Below are positions 38,310-47,333 of a stretch of 64,000 nucleotides of DNA, in pieces. Source of the DNA: Microbacterium esteraromaticum. GTDB taxonomy: Bacteria > Actinomycetota > Actinomycetes > Actinomycetales > Microbacteriaceae. The notes beneath the pieces are model-generated. The model saw only the letters and a program-made list of their open reading frames with translations, was not told the DNA's origin and searched no databases. A program made the position numbers and the translations under genes. Each line of letters begins with the position of its first letter. The first letter of the stretch is position 1. The DNA is taken from NCBI RefSeq assembly GCF_016907315.1, contig NZ_JAFBBS010000001.1, forward strand, positions 2,542,001 through 2,606,000, written 5' to 3'.

Positions 38310-38368
38310 GCACGTCGTGGCGCGCCACGCCGTGCGACGATCGTTCGGTCTGAGGCCTCCGACCGAAC
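38310..38368. terminator. Two hairpins after the SseB-like gene
   Basis: GCACG/CGTGC enclose the palindrome GTGGCGCGCCAC (38310-38335). Eight bases later GTTCGGTC pairs with GACCGAAC (38343-38368). They lie between the SseB-like gene and the polymerase promoter and are likely terminators. Confidence 0.5.
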
Positions 38369-38405
38369 AGGTCGCAAGCCCCTGTGCTGTGCGCGCCGCA
38401 CGCCC

Positions 38406-38411
38406 TAGGGT
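38406..38411 (+). promoter_or_regulatory. -10 element of the LigD-type polymerase gene
   Basis: TAGGGT ends six bases before the ATG at 38418; leaderless arrangement. Confidence 0.5.
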
Positions 38412-38417
38412 CGGAGC

Positions 38418-39479
38418 ATGGCCTCTCAACGAGTGAAGCTGACCGTGCAGGATCCCGACGGCGAACGCGTCGTCGACCTCTCGAGCCCGAACAAGGTGGT
38501 CTGGCCCACGGACGACGGCAAGGGGATCACCAAGGCCGAGTACGCGGACTACGTGCAGCAGGTGGCGGGTGCGTTTCTGACATCCACCGGCCACCGTCCG
38601 GTATCGCTCGAGCGCTTCCGGGACGGCATCGAGGGCGAGCAGTTCTTCTCGAAGAATCCGCCCAAGGGCACTCCCGACTACGTCGAGTCCGTCATGTGCA
38701 CCTACAACAGCGGGCGGCGCCACCCGCAGATCGTGCTCACCCGCCCGAGCGCGATCGTCTGGGCGGTGCAGATGAACACCGTGGTGTTCCACCCCTGGGC
38801 ATCCCTCGCCTCGAACACCGACAACCCGGTCGAGTTGCGCATCGACCTCGATCCGCAACCCGGCACCGGCATCGAGCAGGCCGTGCCGGCCGCGATCGAG
38901 CTGCGCCAGGTGCTTCGTGAGGCCGGCCTCGATCCGTTCATCAAGACCAGCGGCAACCGCGGACTGCACGTGTTCAGTCCGATCGTGCCGGAGTGGGAGT
39001 TCCTCACCGTGCGTCACGCGGTGATCGCCGCAGGACGCGAGCTCGAGCGGCGGATGCCCGATCGCGTCACCACCAGCTGGTGGAAGGAGGAACGAGGAGA
39101 GCGGATCTTCGTCGACTTCAACCAGGCCAACCGCGATCGCACGATCGCCGGTGCGTACAGCCCTCGTGCGAAACCCAACGCGCCGGTCTCGACGCCCATC
39201 CACTGGGAGGAGCTCGACGACATCGATCCGACCCGGTTCACGGTGCGCACCGTGCCCGCCCGCCTCGCCGAGATCGGCGACCCGTGGGCACCCATGCAGG
39301 ATTCGCCCGGGCGCATCGACACGCTGCTCGAATGGTGGGACCGTGACGTCGAGAACGGCCTCGGAGAGCTGCCGTTCCCGCCGGAGTTCCCCAAGATGCC
39401 CGGTGAACCGCCGCGCGTGCAACCCAGCAAGAAGGTGGCCGGCAACTGGGATGAGAACGGCGAGCGGATCGACGACTGA
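38418..39479 (+). CDS. Stand-alone LigD-type polymerase (archaeo-eukaryotic primase fold)
   Basis: The protein is a repair polymerase of the LigD PolDom / Prim-Pol family that fills gaps and prefers ribonucleotides in homologues. It contains no ligase or nuclease domain. Visible motifs are the two catalytic aspartates in LRIDLDPQPGT (about residues 141-143), the nucleotide-binding KTSGNRGLHVFSP and the third acidic position in IFVDFNQANRDRTIAGAYSPR. The 353-residue length is that of a single PolDom plus a C-terminal extension. It converges on an ATP-dependent ligase with only 14 bases between the stops, and no Ku gene is present in the window. Confidence 0.9.
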   Translation: MASQRVKLTVQDPDGERVVDLSSPNKVVWPTDDGKGITKAEYADYVQQVAGAFLTSTGHRPVSLERFRDGIEGEQFFSKNPPKGTPDYVESVMCTYNSGRRHPQIVLTRPSAIVWAVQMNTVVFHPWASLASNTDNPVELRIDLDPQPGTGIEQAVPAAIELRQVLREAGLDPFIKTSGNRGLHVFSPIVPEWEFLTVRHAVIAAGRELERRMPDRVTTSWWKEERGERIFVDFNQANRDRTIAGAYSPRAKPNAPVSTPIHWEELDDIDPTRFTVRTVPARLAEIGDPWAPMQDSPGRIDTLLEWWDRDVENGLGELPFPPEFPKMPGEPPRVQPSKKVAGNWDENGERIDD

Positions 39480-39493
39480 CGCCGTCGTCCGAG

Positions 39494-40528
39494 CTACTGC
39501 AGCACGTCGGCCAGGTCGTAACCCGCGACGGTCTCGAGCTGGTCGTAGGTGCACGATCGGGCATCCCTATCCGGCCGCCAGCGGTCGAACTGCGCGGTGT
39601 GCCGGAAGCGGTCGCCCTCGAGCTGGTCGTAGCGCACCTCGAGAACCCGCTCGGGGCGCAGCCTCACGAAGGTCATGTCCTTCGAGCCGGTGAAGCGAGA
39701 CCTCTCGCTCTCGCCGGTCACGGCATCGCCCGCCTCGTCCCGCACGACGAGCGGAGCGAGGTCGTCGACGAGCTGCCGGCGCATGGCGTCGGTCCATGCG
39801 GCGACGCCGCCGACCTGCCGCAGGTTCCCCGCGTCGTCGTAGAGGCCCACCAGCAGCGACCCGACGCCGGTGCCGCTCTTGTGCACGCGATAACCGAGCG
39901 CGACCACGTCGGCGCTGCGGGCGTGCTTGATCTTGATCAGCGTGCGCTTGCCCGGCGCATACGGGTCGTCGAGCGGCTTCGCGACGACGCCGTCGAGGCC
40001 GGCGCCCTCGAACTCCGAGAGCCAGCGCTGAGCGAGTGCGGGATCGTCGGTCGTGCGGGTGAGGTGCAGCGGATGCGGGGCATCCGCCAGCATCCGCTCG
40101 AGCCGGGCCCGGCGCTCGCGGAAGGGATGCTGCTGCAGATCTTCATCGCCTTCCGCGAGAAGATCGAAGGCGATGAACATCGCCGGGGTCTCAGCGGCGA
40201 GCTTCGCAACGCGGGAGGCCGCCGGATGGATGCGCTGGCTCAGCGCCTCCCAGTCGAGTCGCTGCGATCCGGCGGGCCCGGTGGCGACGACGATCTCGCC
40301 GTCGAGCAGACAGGGTCCTGGCAGGATCGCGGCGAGCTGCTCGACCAGTTCGGGGAAGTAGCGGGTGAGTGGTTTCGCTCCACGGGAGCCGATCTCGAGC
40401 ATCTCGCCGTCCCAGGCGACGAGGCCCCGGAAGCCGTCCCACTTCGGCTCGTAGAGCATCGGCTTCCTGGACGGGTCGGGGATGGATGCCGCCGCCTTGG
40501 CGAGCATGGGAGCCGGGATCTCGTACAT
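39494..40528 (-). CDS. ATP-dependent DNA ligase (LigC-like)
   Basis: The adenylation motif is EPKWDGFRG with the nucleophile Lys near residue 29, followed by LLDGEIV, FDLLAEGD, DGVVAKPLD and IKIKHARSADVV (motif V), then an OB-fold domain. At 344 residues it resembles mycobacterial LigC instead of the multidomain LigD. It lies 24 bases downstream of the CrtI-like oxidoreductase gene on the same strand and converges on the polymerase. Confidence 0.92.
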   Translation of the reverse strand: MYEIPAPMLAKAAASIPDPSRKPMLYEPKWDGFRGLVAWDGEMLEIGSRGAKPLTRYFPELVEQLAAILPGPCLLDGEIVVATGPAGSQRLDWEALSQRIHPAASRVAKLAAETPAMFIAFDLLAEGDEDLQQHPFRERRARLERMLADAPHPLHLTRTTDDPALAQRWLSEFEGAGLDGVVAKPLDDPYAPGKRTLIKIKHARSADVVALGYRVHKSGTGVGSLLVGLYDDAGNLRQVGGVAAWTDAMRRQLVDDLAPLVVRDEAGDAVTGESERSRFTGSKDMTFVRLRPERVLEVRYDQLEGDRFRHTAQFDRWRPDRDARSCTYDQLETVAGYDLADVLQ

Positions 40529-40552
40529 GTGCGCGGGTCCTCTCGGTTCGCG

Positions 40553-42001
40553 TCAGAAGAGGTCGTCGAGGGTGTGCGGAAGATGAGCGTCGCGGAGAGC
40601 GGTGCGGGCGGCGTGCCATCCGGCCATGCCGTTCACCCCTGGCCCGGGGGGAGTCGCGGCGGATGCCAGATACACCCCCTGCATGGGCGTGCGCCACGGT
40701 GCGCGGGAGAGCACCGGGCGCTTCGCGGCCTGCAGCATCGTGAACGCCCCGCCGAACACGTCGCCGCCGATCTCGCTCGCGTTGAGCATCTCGCGCGCCG
40801 ATGCAGGCACCGAATGGCTGGCGAGCACGAGGTCGCGGAAACCAGGGGCGAAGCGCTCGACCTGGCGGGTGATGAGCTCGGTGGCGTCGATCTGCGATCC
40901 CGCGGGCACGTGGATGTACGTCCACAGCACGGCCTTGCCCGCGGGTGCGCGTGTGTCGTCGAGCACCGAGGGCTGCACGGCGAGCACGTACGGATGCTCG
41001 CTGACCGTGCCGCGGGCGACCGCGTTCTCGCTGGCCCACACCTCGTCGCGGGTGCCTCCGATGTGCACGGTGGGGGACTGCGCGACCACCGGGTTCGCCC
41101 AGGGGATCGGGCCGTCGAGCGCGAAGTCCACCTTGGCGGCTGCGGCACCGTAGCGGTAGTCGCGTACGGCCCGGGCATAGCCGGACGGCACATCGGGAAG
41201 CGTGAGCGCGAGCCGAGGCGACGTGTTGAGGACGAGCAGATCGCCGCGCGCCGGGTCACCCCAGTCGAGGCTGCTCAGGTCGTCGATCCGCTCGCCCGAG
41301 CGGATGTTTCCGCCGTGCGCCTCGATGTCGGCGATCATGGCATCGGCGATGCGCTGCGCACCGCCTCGGGGGTACATCCACCCGCCCGCGTGACCGTGGG
41401 CGACGAGCAGCAGGCCGGCGGCGGCGGAGCTCAGAGAAGGCATCCGGCTGTTCGCGTGCGCCATCACCCCCGCCAGCAGCGCCGCGCCTTCCTCGGTGCG
41501 CAGGGTGAGGCGGGCGAACGGCGTGCCCTGCTCGAGTATCCGCAGCGCGTAGCGCGCGGCGGCGATCGGGTGCTCGGGCATCCGGAACAGCTCGTTGCCT
41601 GTGAAATCCACGACCCCGTCGATGCTCTCCGCGAGCGGGCGCGCGAGTGAGAGCCAGGCGCGTTCGTCGGCGCCCAGCTCGCGGGCCGTGCGGTCGACGT
41701 CGCGCCAGGCGATGGCCGCGCGCCCGTCATCGAGCGGGTGCGCGTAGGAGATATCCGGCGTGATCCAGTCCACCCGCTCGGCGAGGCCGAACGCGCGGAA
41801 GAACGGCGAGCTGAGCGCGGCGGGATGAACGGCCGAGCAGACGTCGGAGATGAACCCGGGCAGAGGGCCGGGCACCGTGCGGACCCCGCCGCCGACCGTG
41901 TCGGCTCCTTCGACGACCTCGACCCGGTAGCCCGCCCGCGCGAGGCAGACCGCCGCGACGAGCCCGTTCGGTCCGCTGCCGATCACCGTCGCCCGTGCCA
42001 T
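40553..42001 (-). CDS. FAD-dependent oxidoreductase (phytoene desaturase/PYROXD2-like)
   Basis: This 482-residue flavoprotein starts with the dinucleotide-binding motif TVIGSGPNGLVAAVCLARAG and the acidic strand VEVVEGADTVGGGVRT. The C-terminal FAD segment GVYLASAATPPGPGVNGMAGW closes the fold. Relatives range from carotenoid desaturases to uncharacterised PYROXD2 enzymes; no carotenoid gene is nearby, so a desaturase role is not supported. GAGACT seven bases before the ATG is a possible leaderless -10. Confidence 0.87.
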   Translation of the reverse strand: MARATVIGSGPNGLVAAVCLARAGYRVEVVEGADTVGGGVRTVPGPLPGFISDVCSAVHPAALSSPFFRAFGLAERVDWITPDISYAHPLDDGRAAIAWRDVDRTARELGADERAWLSLARPLAESIDGVVDFTGNELFRMPEHPIAAARYALRILEQGTPFARLTLRTEEGAALLAGVMAHANSRMPSLSSAAAGLLLVAHGHAGGWMYPRGGAQRIADAMIADIEAHGGNIRSGERIDDLSSLDWGDPARGDLLVLNTSPRLALTLPDVPSGYARAVRDYRYGAAAAKVDFALDGPIPWANPVVAQSPTVHIGGTRDEVWASENAVARGTVSEHPYVLAVQPSVLDDTRAPAGKAVLWTYIHVPAGSQIDATELITRQVERFAPGFRDLVLASHSVPASAREMLNASEIGGDVFGGAFTMLQAAKRPVLSRAPWRTPMQGVYLASAATPPGPGVNGMAGWHAARTALRDAHLPHTLDDLF

Positions 42002-42066
42002 GCGCCCCAGTCTCGCACGCGCCGGGACGTCAGACAGGGGGCCTTGCGGATGAGAGAATGGATGTG

Positions 42067-42570
42067 ATGAACGAAGTACAGGGTCCGACCCCCGCAGGAA
42101 CCTCCCGACCGTATCGATCGCTGGCCGAAGCGCTGCGCGCGCACCGCATCCCCGCCGAGAATCACGAGTTCATCGGAGCGGTGACCGACGCCGTCGGCAT
42201 CAGCAGCTTCATCGACCGCGGCCGGTACATCGAGGCCATCCGCCGCACGCCCGAGGCGCCGCTGCACATCGGCCGCACGTACATCAACGGCTTCGCGGAA
42301 GATGAGCAGATCACCGTCGGCGGTCGCGTGCTGCCGCTGCTGCCCAGCGAGGGGCGTGCCCCGTACTTCTACGTCAATCAGCCCAGCGGACTGCCCAGCG
42401 TCTCGGCGGCGAAGCGCCCGGCGCCCGGTGCGCGCAAGCCCGCGGCATCCCGTCCCGCTCCCGAACCGCGCGCGCCGAAGGCGACCAACCTCGCCGAGCG
42501 CGACTACGGCGTGTGCGACGTGTGCTTCATGGTGAAGAACGCGTCGGGCAAGTGCGGCTGCGACGAATGA
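42067..42570 (+). CDS. Uncharacterised protein with C-terminal Cys4 motif
   Basis: I do not recognise a named family. The 167-residue protein has an N-terminal globular part (LAEALRAHRIPAENHEFIGA; PLHIGRTYINGFAEDEQITV), a Pro/Ala-rich linker (about residues 110-140) and a terminal CDVC-x9-CGC cluster that could bind zinc. ATG 42067 is preferred because GAGAAT (42054-42059) would place the transcription start there; ATG 42058 (three residues longer) is also possible. It is divergent from the oxidoreductase and converges on a TetR gene. Confidence 0.75.
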   Translation: MNEVQGPTPAGTSRPYRSLAEALRAHRIPAENHEFIGAVTDAVGISSFIDRGRYIEAIRRTPEAPLHIGRTYINGFAEDEQITVGGRVLPLLPSEGRAPYFYVNQPSGLPSVSAAKRPAPGARKPAASRPAPEPRAPKATNLAERDYGVCDVCFMVKNASGKCGCDE

Positions 42571-42583
42571 TCGTCGTGCGGGC

Positions 42584-43243
42584 TTAGGAGAGCTGAGCCT
42601 GCACCCGGCGCGAGATCTCGGCGATCGGCATCGACCGCGGGAAAACCGCCACCACCACGTCGTCCGCAGCGGCCTCCGCTGAATCCGGAAGCACTCCGTA
42701 GCGACGGCGCACGTCGTCGAGCGCGCTCTGCAGAACGCTCAGCTGAACCTTGTGCCCTCGCAGCAGCTGTCGCAGCACGTGATTGTGCACGGCCGTGATC
42801 AGCGCAGAGAAGCCGACCGCGTCGATGGGGGCGAGGCCAGGCAGCGAGTCGCGCAGGTACTGGTCGAACAGCCGCTCGTAACGGAACACCGTCACGATCT
42901 CGCGATCACGCAGCACGGGAACGTCGCGCACGATCTCGTACCGTCGGCGGGCGAGCTCGGGATCGCGGGCGAAGTGGGTGAACACGCGCTCGGATGCTTC
43001 GCAGACGGCGGCCCACGGGTCGTCGTGCGGCTCGGCGAGGAACGTGCGCAGCTCGTCGAGCAGCGCCTCGTGGTCGGTGAAGACGACATCCTCCTTGCCG
43101 CCGAACTGACGGAAGAAGGTCGACCGCGATACACCCGCGGCCTTCGCGATCTGCTCGACCGATGTCGCCTCGAACCCCTGTTCTGCGAACAGATCGATCG
43201 CGGCGGCGACGACGCCGGTGCGGAGCTCAGTCGGATGCTGCAT
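42584..43243 (-). CDS. TetR/AcrR family transcriptional regulator
   Basis: This 219-residue regulator has an N-terminal helix-turn-helix (TGVVAAAIDLFAEQGFEATSVEQIAKAAGVSRSTFFRQFG, with the recognition helix in its last third) and a TetR-type ligand domain. Its target and ligand are unknown. ATG 43243 is fixed by a TAGGCT box ending seven bases upstream; a longer frame would run through that promoter. It is divergent from sucC with 131 bases between. Confidence 0.92.
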   Translation of the reverse strand: MQHPTELRTGVVAAAIDLFAEQGFEATSVEQIAKAAGVSRSTFFRQFGGKEDVVFTDHEALLDELRTFLAEPHDDPWAAVCEASERVFTHFARDPELARRRYEIVRDVPVLRDREIVTVFRYERLFDQYLRDSLPGLAPIDAVGFSALITAVHNHVLRQLLRGHKVQLSVLQSALDDVRRRYGVLPDSAEAAADDVVVAVFPRSMPIAEISRRVQAQLS

Positions 43244-43250
43244 AGGGGAG

Positions 43251-43256
43251 AGCCTA
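43251..43256 (-). promoter_or_regulatory. -10 element of the TetR gene
   Basis: TAGGCT reads leftwards and ends seven bases before the ATG at 43243. Confidence 0.5.
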
Positions 43257-43312
43257 GACCCGCGGTCAGGGGGAGGCCGTCCACGGTAGTAGGCTTTGCA
43301 ATCGGGTCGAAT

Positions 43313-43318
43313 GATAAT
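43313..43318 (+). promoter_or_regulatory. Candidate -10 of sucCD
   Basis: GATAAT (one mismatch to TATAAT) lies 57 bases before the sucC start; no convincing -35 is present, so an activator or a different spacing may be involved. Confidence 0.35.
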
Positions 43319-43374
43319 CGACACCCGACAGAACTGTCGCGTCCCACCCGCCGCAACCAGCGAAGGACTGCACT

Positions 43375-44541
43375 GTGGATCTCTACGAGTACCAGGCACG
43401 AGACCTTTTCGAATCCTACGGAGTGCCGGTTCTCGCCGGCATCGTCGCCGACACCCCTGAGGAGGTGAAGGCAGCGGCCGAGAAGCTCGGTGGAGTGGTG
43501 GTCGTCAAGGCACAGGTCAAGACCGGTGGCCGCGGCAAGGCCGGCGGCGTCAAGGTCGCCAAGAACCCCGAAGAGGCGTACGAGGCCGCGAAGGCGATCC
43601 TCGGGCTCGACATCAAGGGCCACATCGTCAAGCGCGTCATGGTGGCCGCAGGCGCCCGCATCGCCGAGGAGTTCTACTTCTCGGTGCTGCTCGACCGCGC
43701 CAACCGCTCCTACCTCTCGCTGTGCAGCGTCGAGGGCGGCATGGAGATCGAGCAGCTCGCGGTCGAGAAGCCCGAGGCGCTCGCCCGCATCGAGGTCAAC
43801 CCGCTGACCGGCATCGACAAGGCGAAGGCGGTCGAGATCGCCAAGGCCGCGAACTTCCCCGAGGACCTCGTCGAGAAGGTCTCCGACGTCTTCGTGAAGC
43901 TCTACGAGGTCTACAAGGGCGAGGACGCCACGCTCGTCGAGGTGAACCCGCTGGTCCGCACCGAAGACGGCGAGATCATCGCCCTCGACGGCAAGGTCAC
44001 CCTCGATGAGAACGCATCCGAGATCCGTCACCCCGGTCACGAGGCCCTCGCAGACAAGGACTCCGAGAACCCCCTCGAGGCCAAGGCGAAGGCATCCGGC
44101 CTGAACTACGTCAAGCTCGACGGCCAGGTCGGCATCATCGGCAACGGCGCTGGTCTGGTCATGTCGACACTCGACGTCGTCGCATACGCCGGTGAGAAGC
44201 ACGGCGGCGTGAAGCCGGCCAACTTCCTCGACATCGGCGGCGGCGCATCAGCGACCGTCATGGCTGCTGGCCTCGACGTCATCCTCGGCGACGAGCAGGT
44301 CAAGAGCGTGTTCGTGAACGTCTTCGGCGGCATCACGTCGTGCGTGGCCGTCGCGGACGGCATCGTGAAGGCCCTCGAGATCCTCGGCGACGCGGCCACC
44401 AAGCCGCTCGTCGTGCGCCTCGACGGCAACCAGGTCGAGGAGGGTCGCGAGATCCTCGCCGCCGCCAACCACCCGCTCGTCACCCTCGCCGCAACCATGG
44501 ACGAGGGCGCCGACAAGGCCGCCGAGCTGGCGAACGCCTGA
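43375..44541 (+). CDS. sucC: Succinyl-CoA synthetase beta subunit
   Basis: SucC is the nucleotide-binding subunit of the TCA-cycle enzyme that converts succinyl-CoA and ADP or GDP to succinate, CoA and ATP or GTP. The ATP-grasp N-terminus [18 protein letters not shown], the [20 protein letters not shown] segment and the C-terminal CoA-ligase domain ([18 protein letters not shown]) are intact. The 388-residue length is normal. The start is GTG, preceded by GAAGGA. sucD follows after 18 bases. Confidence 0.98.
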   Translation: MDLYEYQARDLFESYGVPVLAGIVADTPEEVKAAAEKLGGVVVVKAQVKTGGRGKAGGVKVAKNPEEAYEAAKAILGLDIKGHIVKRVMVAAGARIAEEFYFSVLLDRANRSYLSLCSVEGGMEIEQLAVEKPEALARIEVNPLTGIDKAKAVEIAKAANFPEDLVEKVSDVFVKLYEVYKGEDATLVEVNPLVRTEDGEIIALDGKVTLDENASEIRHPGHEALADKDSENPLEAKAKASGLNYVKLDGQVGIIGNGAGLVMSTLDVVAYAGEKHGGVKPANFLDIGGGASATVMAAGLDVILGDEQVKSVFVNVFGGITSCVAVADGIVKALEILGDAATKPLVVRLDGNQVEEGREILAAANHPLVTLAATMDEGADKAAELANA

Positions 44542-45462
<921 letters not shown>

Positions 45463-45496
45463 TCTGAGCCGGCTCTGATCTGAGCTAGACTCGTAC

Positions 45497-45530
45497 ACGA
45501 AGGCCCCGGGCTCCACCCCGGGGCCTTCGT
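45497..45530 (+). terminator. sucCD terminator
   Basis: ACGAAGGCCCCGGG pairs with CCCGGGGCCTTCGT (14 bp) around CTCCAC, 34 bases after sucD. Confidence 0.85.
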
Positions 45531-45560
45531 CATGCCCGCTCCGGGGGCGCGGACCGGGTC

Positions 45561-45634
45561 ATTCTGAAGGACGACCGCATTTCTGAAGGATGCTGTGCGG
45601 CACAGAGTCCTTCAGAATTCCAGATGTCCTTCAG
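45561..45634. repeat. Intergenic repeat, family 2, first unit (concentric hairpins)
   Basis: The outer arms CTGAAGGAC (45564-45572) and GTCCTTCAG (45626-45634) enclose TTCTGAAGGA (45581-45590) and TCCTTCAGAA (45608-45617), which in turn enclose CTGTG/CACAG. All arms pair perfectly. The gap 45463-45801 holds only the terminator, these repeats and a short gene-like tail. Confidence 0.9.
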
Positions 45635-45639
45635 AGTTC

Positions 45640-45708
45640 GAGGCACCCGGCGGGGTGCTCTTCGACGTCCTCGAGCCGCTCGCGGAGTTCGCGGCCGCGC
45701 ACGCCTGA
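45640..45708 (+). pseudogene. Possible remnant of a gene 3' end between two repeat units
   Basis: The frame reads EAPGGVLFDVLEPLAEFAAA then HA and stops at TGA. This looks like an amphipathic C-terminal helix, as at the end of winged-helix regulators, but no start codon or upstream part exists because family 2 repeat sequence precedes it. It may be a captured fragment or chance. Confidence 0.25.
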
Positions 45709-45718
45709 GCCCAGCAGA

Positions 45719-45789
45719 AAGGACGATCGCGATTCTGAAGGAAGAACCCGGGTCGGGCATCCTTCACAATCGCGATCGTCCTTCAGAAG
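45719..45789. repeat. Intergenic repeat, family 2, second unit (24-bp inverted arms)
   Basis: Arms at 45719-45742 and 45760-45783 are inverted repeats of 24 bases with one mismatch and a 17-base loop. They contain AAGGACGATCGCGATT and the family word CTGAAGGA. The right arm extends into CAGAAG, again giving TCCTTCAGAA. The unit ends 13 bases before the stop of the permease gene. Confidence 0.92.
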
Positions 45790-45801
45790 TGACGATCAGG
45801 G

Positions 45802-47241
45802 TCAGCTGAGCAGCATCTCCACGGGACCGCGGGCGAAGTAGATCAGGAAGCCGGCTGTGACGATCCACAGCAGCGGGCTGATCTCCTTCGCCTTGCCGGA
45901 GAACGCACGTGCGGCGACCCAGCCGATGAAGCCCGCGCCGATGCCGTTCGCGATCGAGTAGGTCATCGGCATGACCGACACCGTGAGGAAGACGCCGAAC
46001 AGGGCGGAGAAATCGGTCAGGTCGATGAAGCGGATCTGGCTCATCATCAGCGCGCCGACGATCACGAGCGCAGCCGCCGCGACCTCGGTGGGCACGATCG
46101 ACACGAGCGGCGTGAAGAACATGGCGATGAGGAAGAGGCCGCCCGTGATGATGTTCGCGAAGCCGGTGCGGGCTCCCTCGCCGATGCCGGCGCCGGACTC
46201 GATGAACACGGTGTTCGACGAGGCGGAGGTCGCGCCGCCCGCGACGGCACCGACGCCCTCGACGATCAGCGCCGACTTCAGGCGCGGGAAGTTGCCGCGC
46301 TCGTCGGCGAGATCCGCTTCCTTCGCCAGGCCGGTCATGGTGCCCATCGCGTCGAAGAAGTTCGTGAACACCAGCGTGAAGACGAGCATGAGCGCGGCCA
46401 GGGCGCCGATGCGCCCGAACGCTCCGAACAGGTCGAACTGGCCGACCAGCGAGAGATCGGGAAGGCTGACGAGCTGCGCGGGCAGGGCGGGAACCGACAG
46501 GCCCCAGCCGCCGGGGTTGTCATCGCCCTTGGCTCCGATGTGCCAGATGGCCTCGACGACGACCGCCAGCACGGTGCCGGTGACCAAGCCGATGAGGATG
46601 CCGCCCTTGATGCGGCGCGCGACGAGCACGCCTGTGACGAGCAGGGTCACGACGAAGATCAGCGTGGGCACGGTGGCGACCGAGCCGCCGACTCCGAGTG
46701 CGACGGGCGGCGAGGTGGCGGCCGTCACGAAACCGGCGTTGACGAAGCCGATGAACGCGATGAACAGGCCGATGCCGACCGTGATGGCGATCTTGAGCTG
46801 CATGGGCACGGCATCGAAGATCATGCGGCGCAGGCCGGTCGCGCTGAGCAGCACGATGATCAGGCCGTTGATGACCACGAGACCCATGGCCTCGGGCCAG
46901 GTGACCTCGCCGACCACCGAGAACGCCAGGAAGGCGTTGATGCCGAGACCGGCGGCGAAGCCGAAGGGCAGACGCGCGACGAGGCCGATCAGGATCGTCA
47001 TGACCGCGGCGGTGAGCCCGGTGACGGCGCTCAGCTGAACGAAGTCGAGCTGCGAGCCGTCTATGTCGGTGCCGCTGGAGAGGATGATCGGGTTGAGGAT
47101 GACGATGTACGCCATCGTCACGAAAGTGACCACACCTCCGCGGATCTCGGCGGCGAAGGTGGAACCTCGTCGGGTGATCTCGAAGAAGCGGTCGATTGCG
47201 CCGCGGGGTTCGGCGTCGGTGCGTGCAGGGGCATCAGTCAT
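45802..47241 (-). CDS. NCS2 family purine permease (AzgA-like)
   Basis: This 479-residue membrane protein resembles AzgA-type adenine/guanine/hypoxanthine permeases: GAIDRFFEITRRGSTFAAEI at the N-terminus, GGVVTFVTMAYIVILNP, the GLGINAFLAF substrate-site helix and GMTKEA-like GTMTGLAKEADLAD (about residue 300). About 12 to 14 helices are expected. GGAGGT precedes the ATG, and TAGATT slightly upstream is a possible -10. It sits between sucCD and perM-purN-purH, supplying bases for salvage near the de novo purine genes. Confidence 0.92.
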   Translation of the reverse strand: MTDAPARTDAEPRGAIDRFFEITRRGSTFAAEIRGGVVTFVTMAYIVILNPIILSSGTDIDGSQLDFVQLSAVTGLTAAVMTILIGLVARLPFGFAAGLGINAFLAFSVVGEVTWPEAMGLVVINGLIIVLLSATGLRRMIFDAVPMQLKIAITVGIGLFIAFIGFVNAGFVTAATSPPVALGVGGSVATVPTLIFVVTLLVTGVLVARRIKGGILIGLVTGTVLAVVVEAIWHIGAKGDDNPGGWGLSVPALPAQLVSLPDLSLVGQFDLFGAFGRIGALAALMLVFTLVFTNFFDAMGTMTGLAKEADLADERGNFPRLKSALIVEGVGAVAGGATSASSNTVFIESGAGIGEGARTGFANIITGGLFLIAMFFTPLVSIVPTEVAAAALVIVGALMMSQIRFIDLTDFSALFGVFLTVSVMPMTYSIANGIGAGFIGWVAARAFSGKAKEISPLLWIVTAGFLIYFARGPVEMLLS

Positions 47242-47318
47242 CGGGGGGACCTCCGCAGAGAATCTATCGGGTTCCGGCGAGCGCGCGTGCCCCGGGGGTC
47301 CGAAGGCGGTGCACGACG

Positions 47319-47324
47319 TAGGCT
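47319..47324 (+). promoter_or_regulatory. -10 element of perM
   Basis: TAGGCT lies nine bases before the ATG at 47334. Confidence 0.45.
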
Positions 47325-47333
47325 CGATCCGTC

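Noticed and set aside
39599..41650. A 683-residue plus-strand frame opposite the ligase and oxidoreductase
   Set aside because: Both opposite-strand genes have clear motifs; this frame shows none.
40553..42001. Carotenoid biosynthesis locus
   Set aside because: The oxidoreductase has CrtI-like FAD motifs, but no crtB, crtE or lycopene-modifying genes are present.
45463..45801. Small RNA or riboswitch between sucD and the permease
   Set aside because: The hairpins are explained by repeated palindromic units; no purine-riboswitch core could be recognised.
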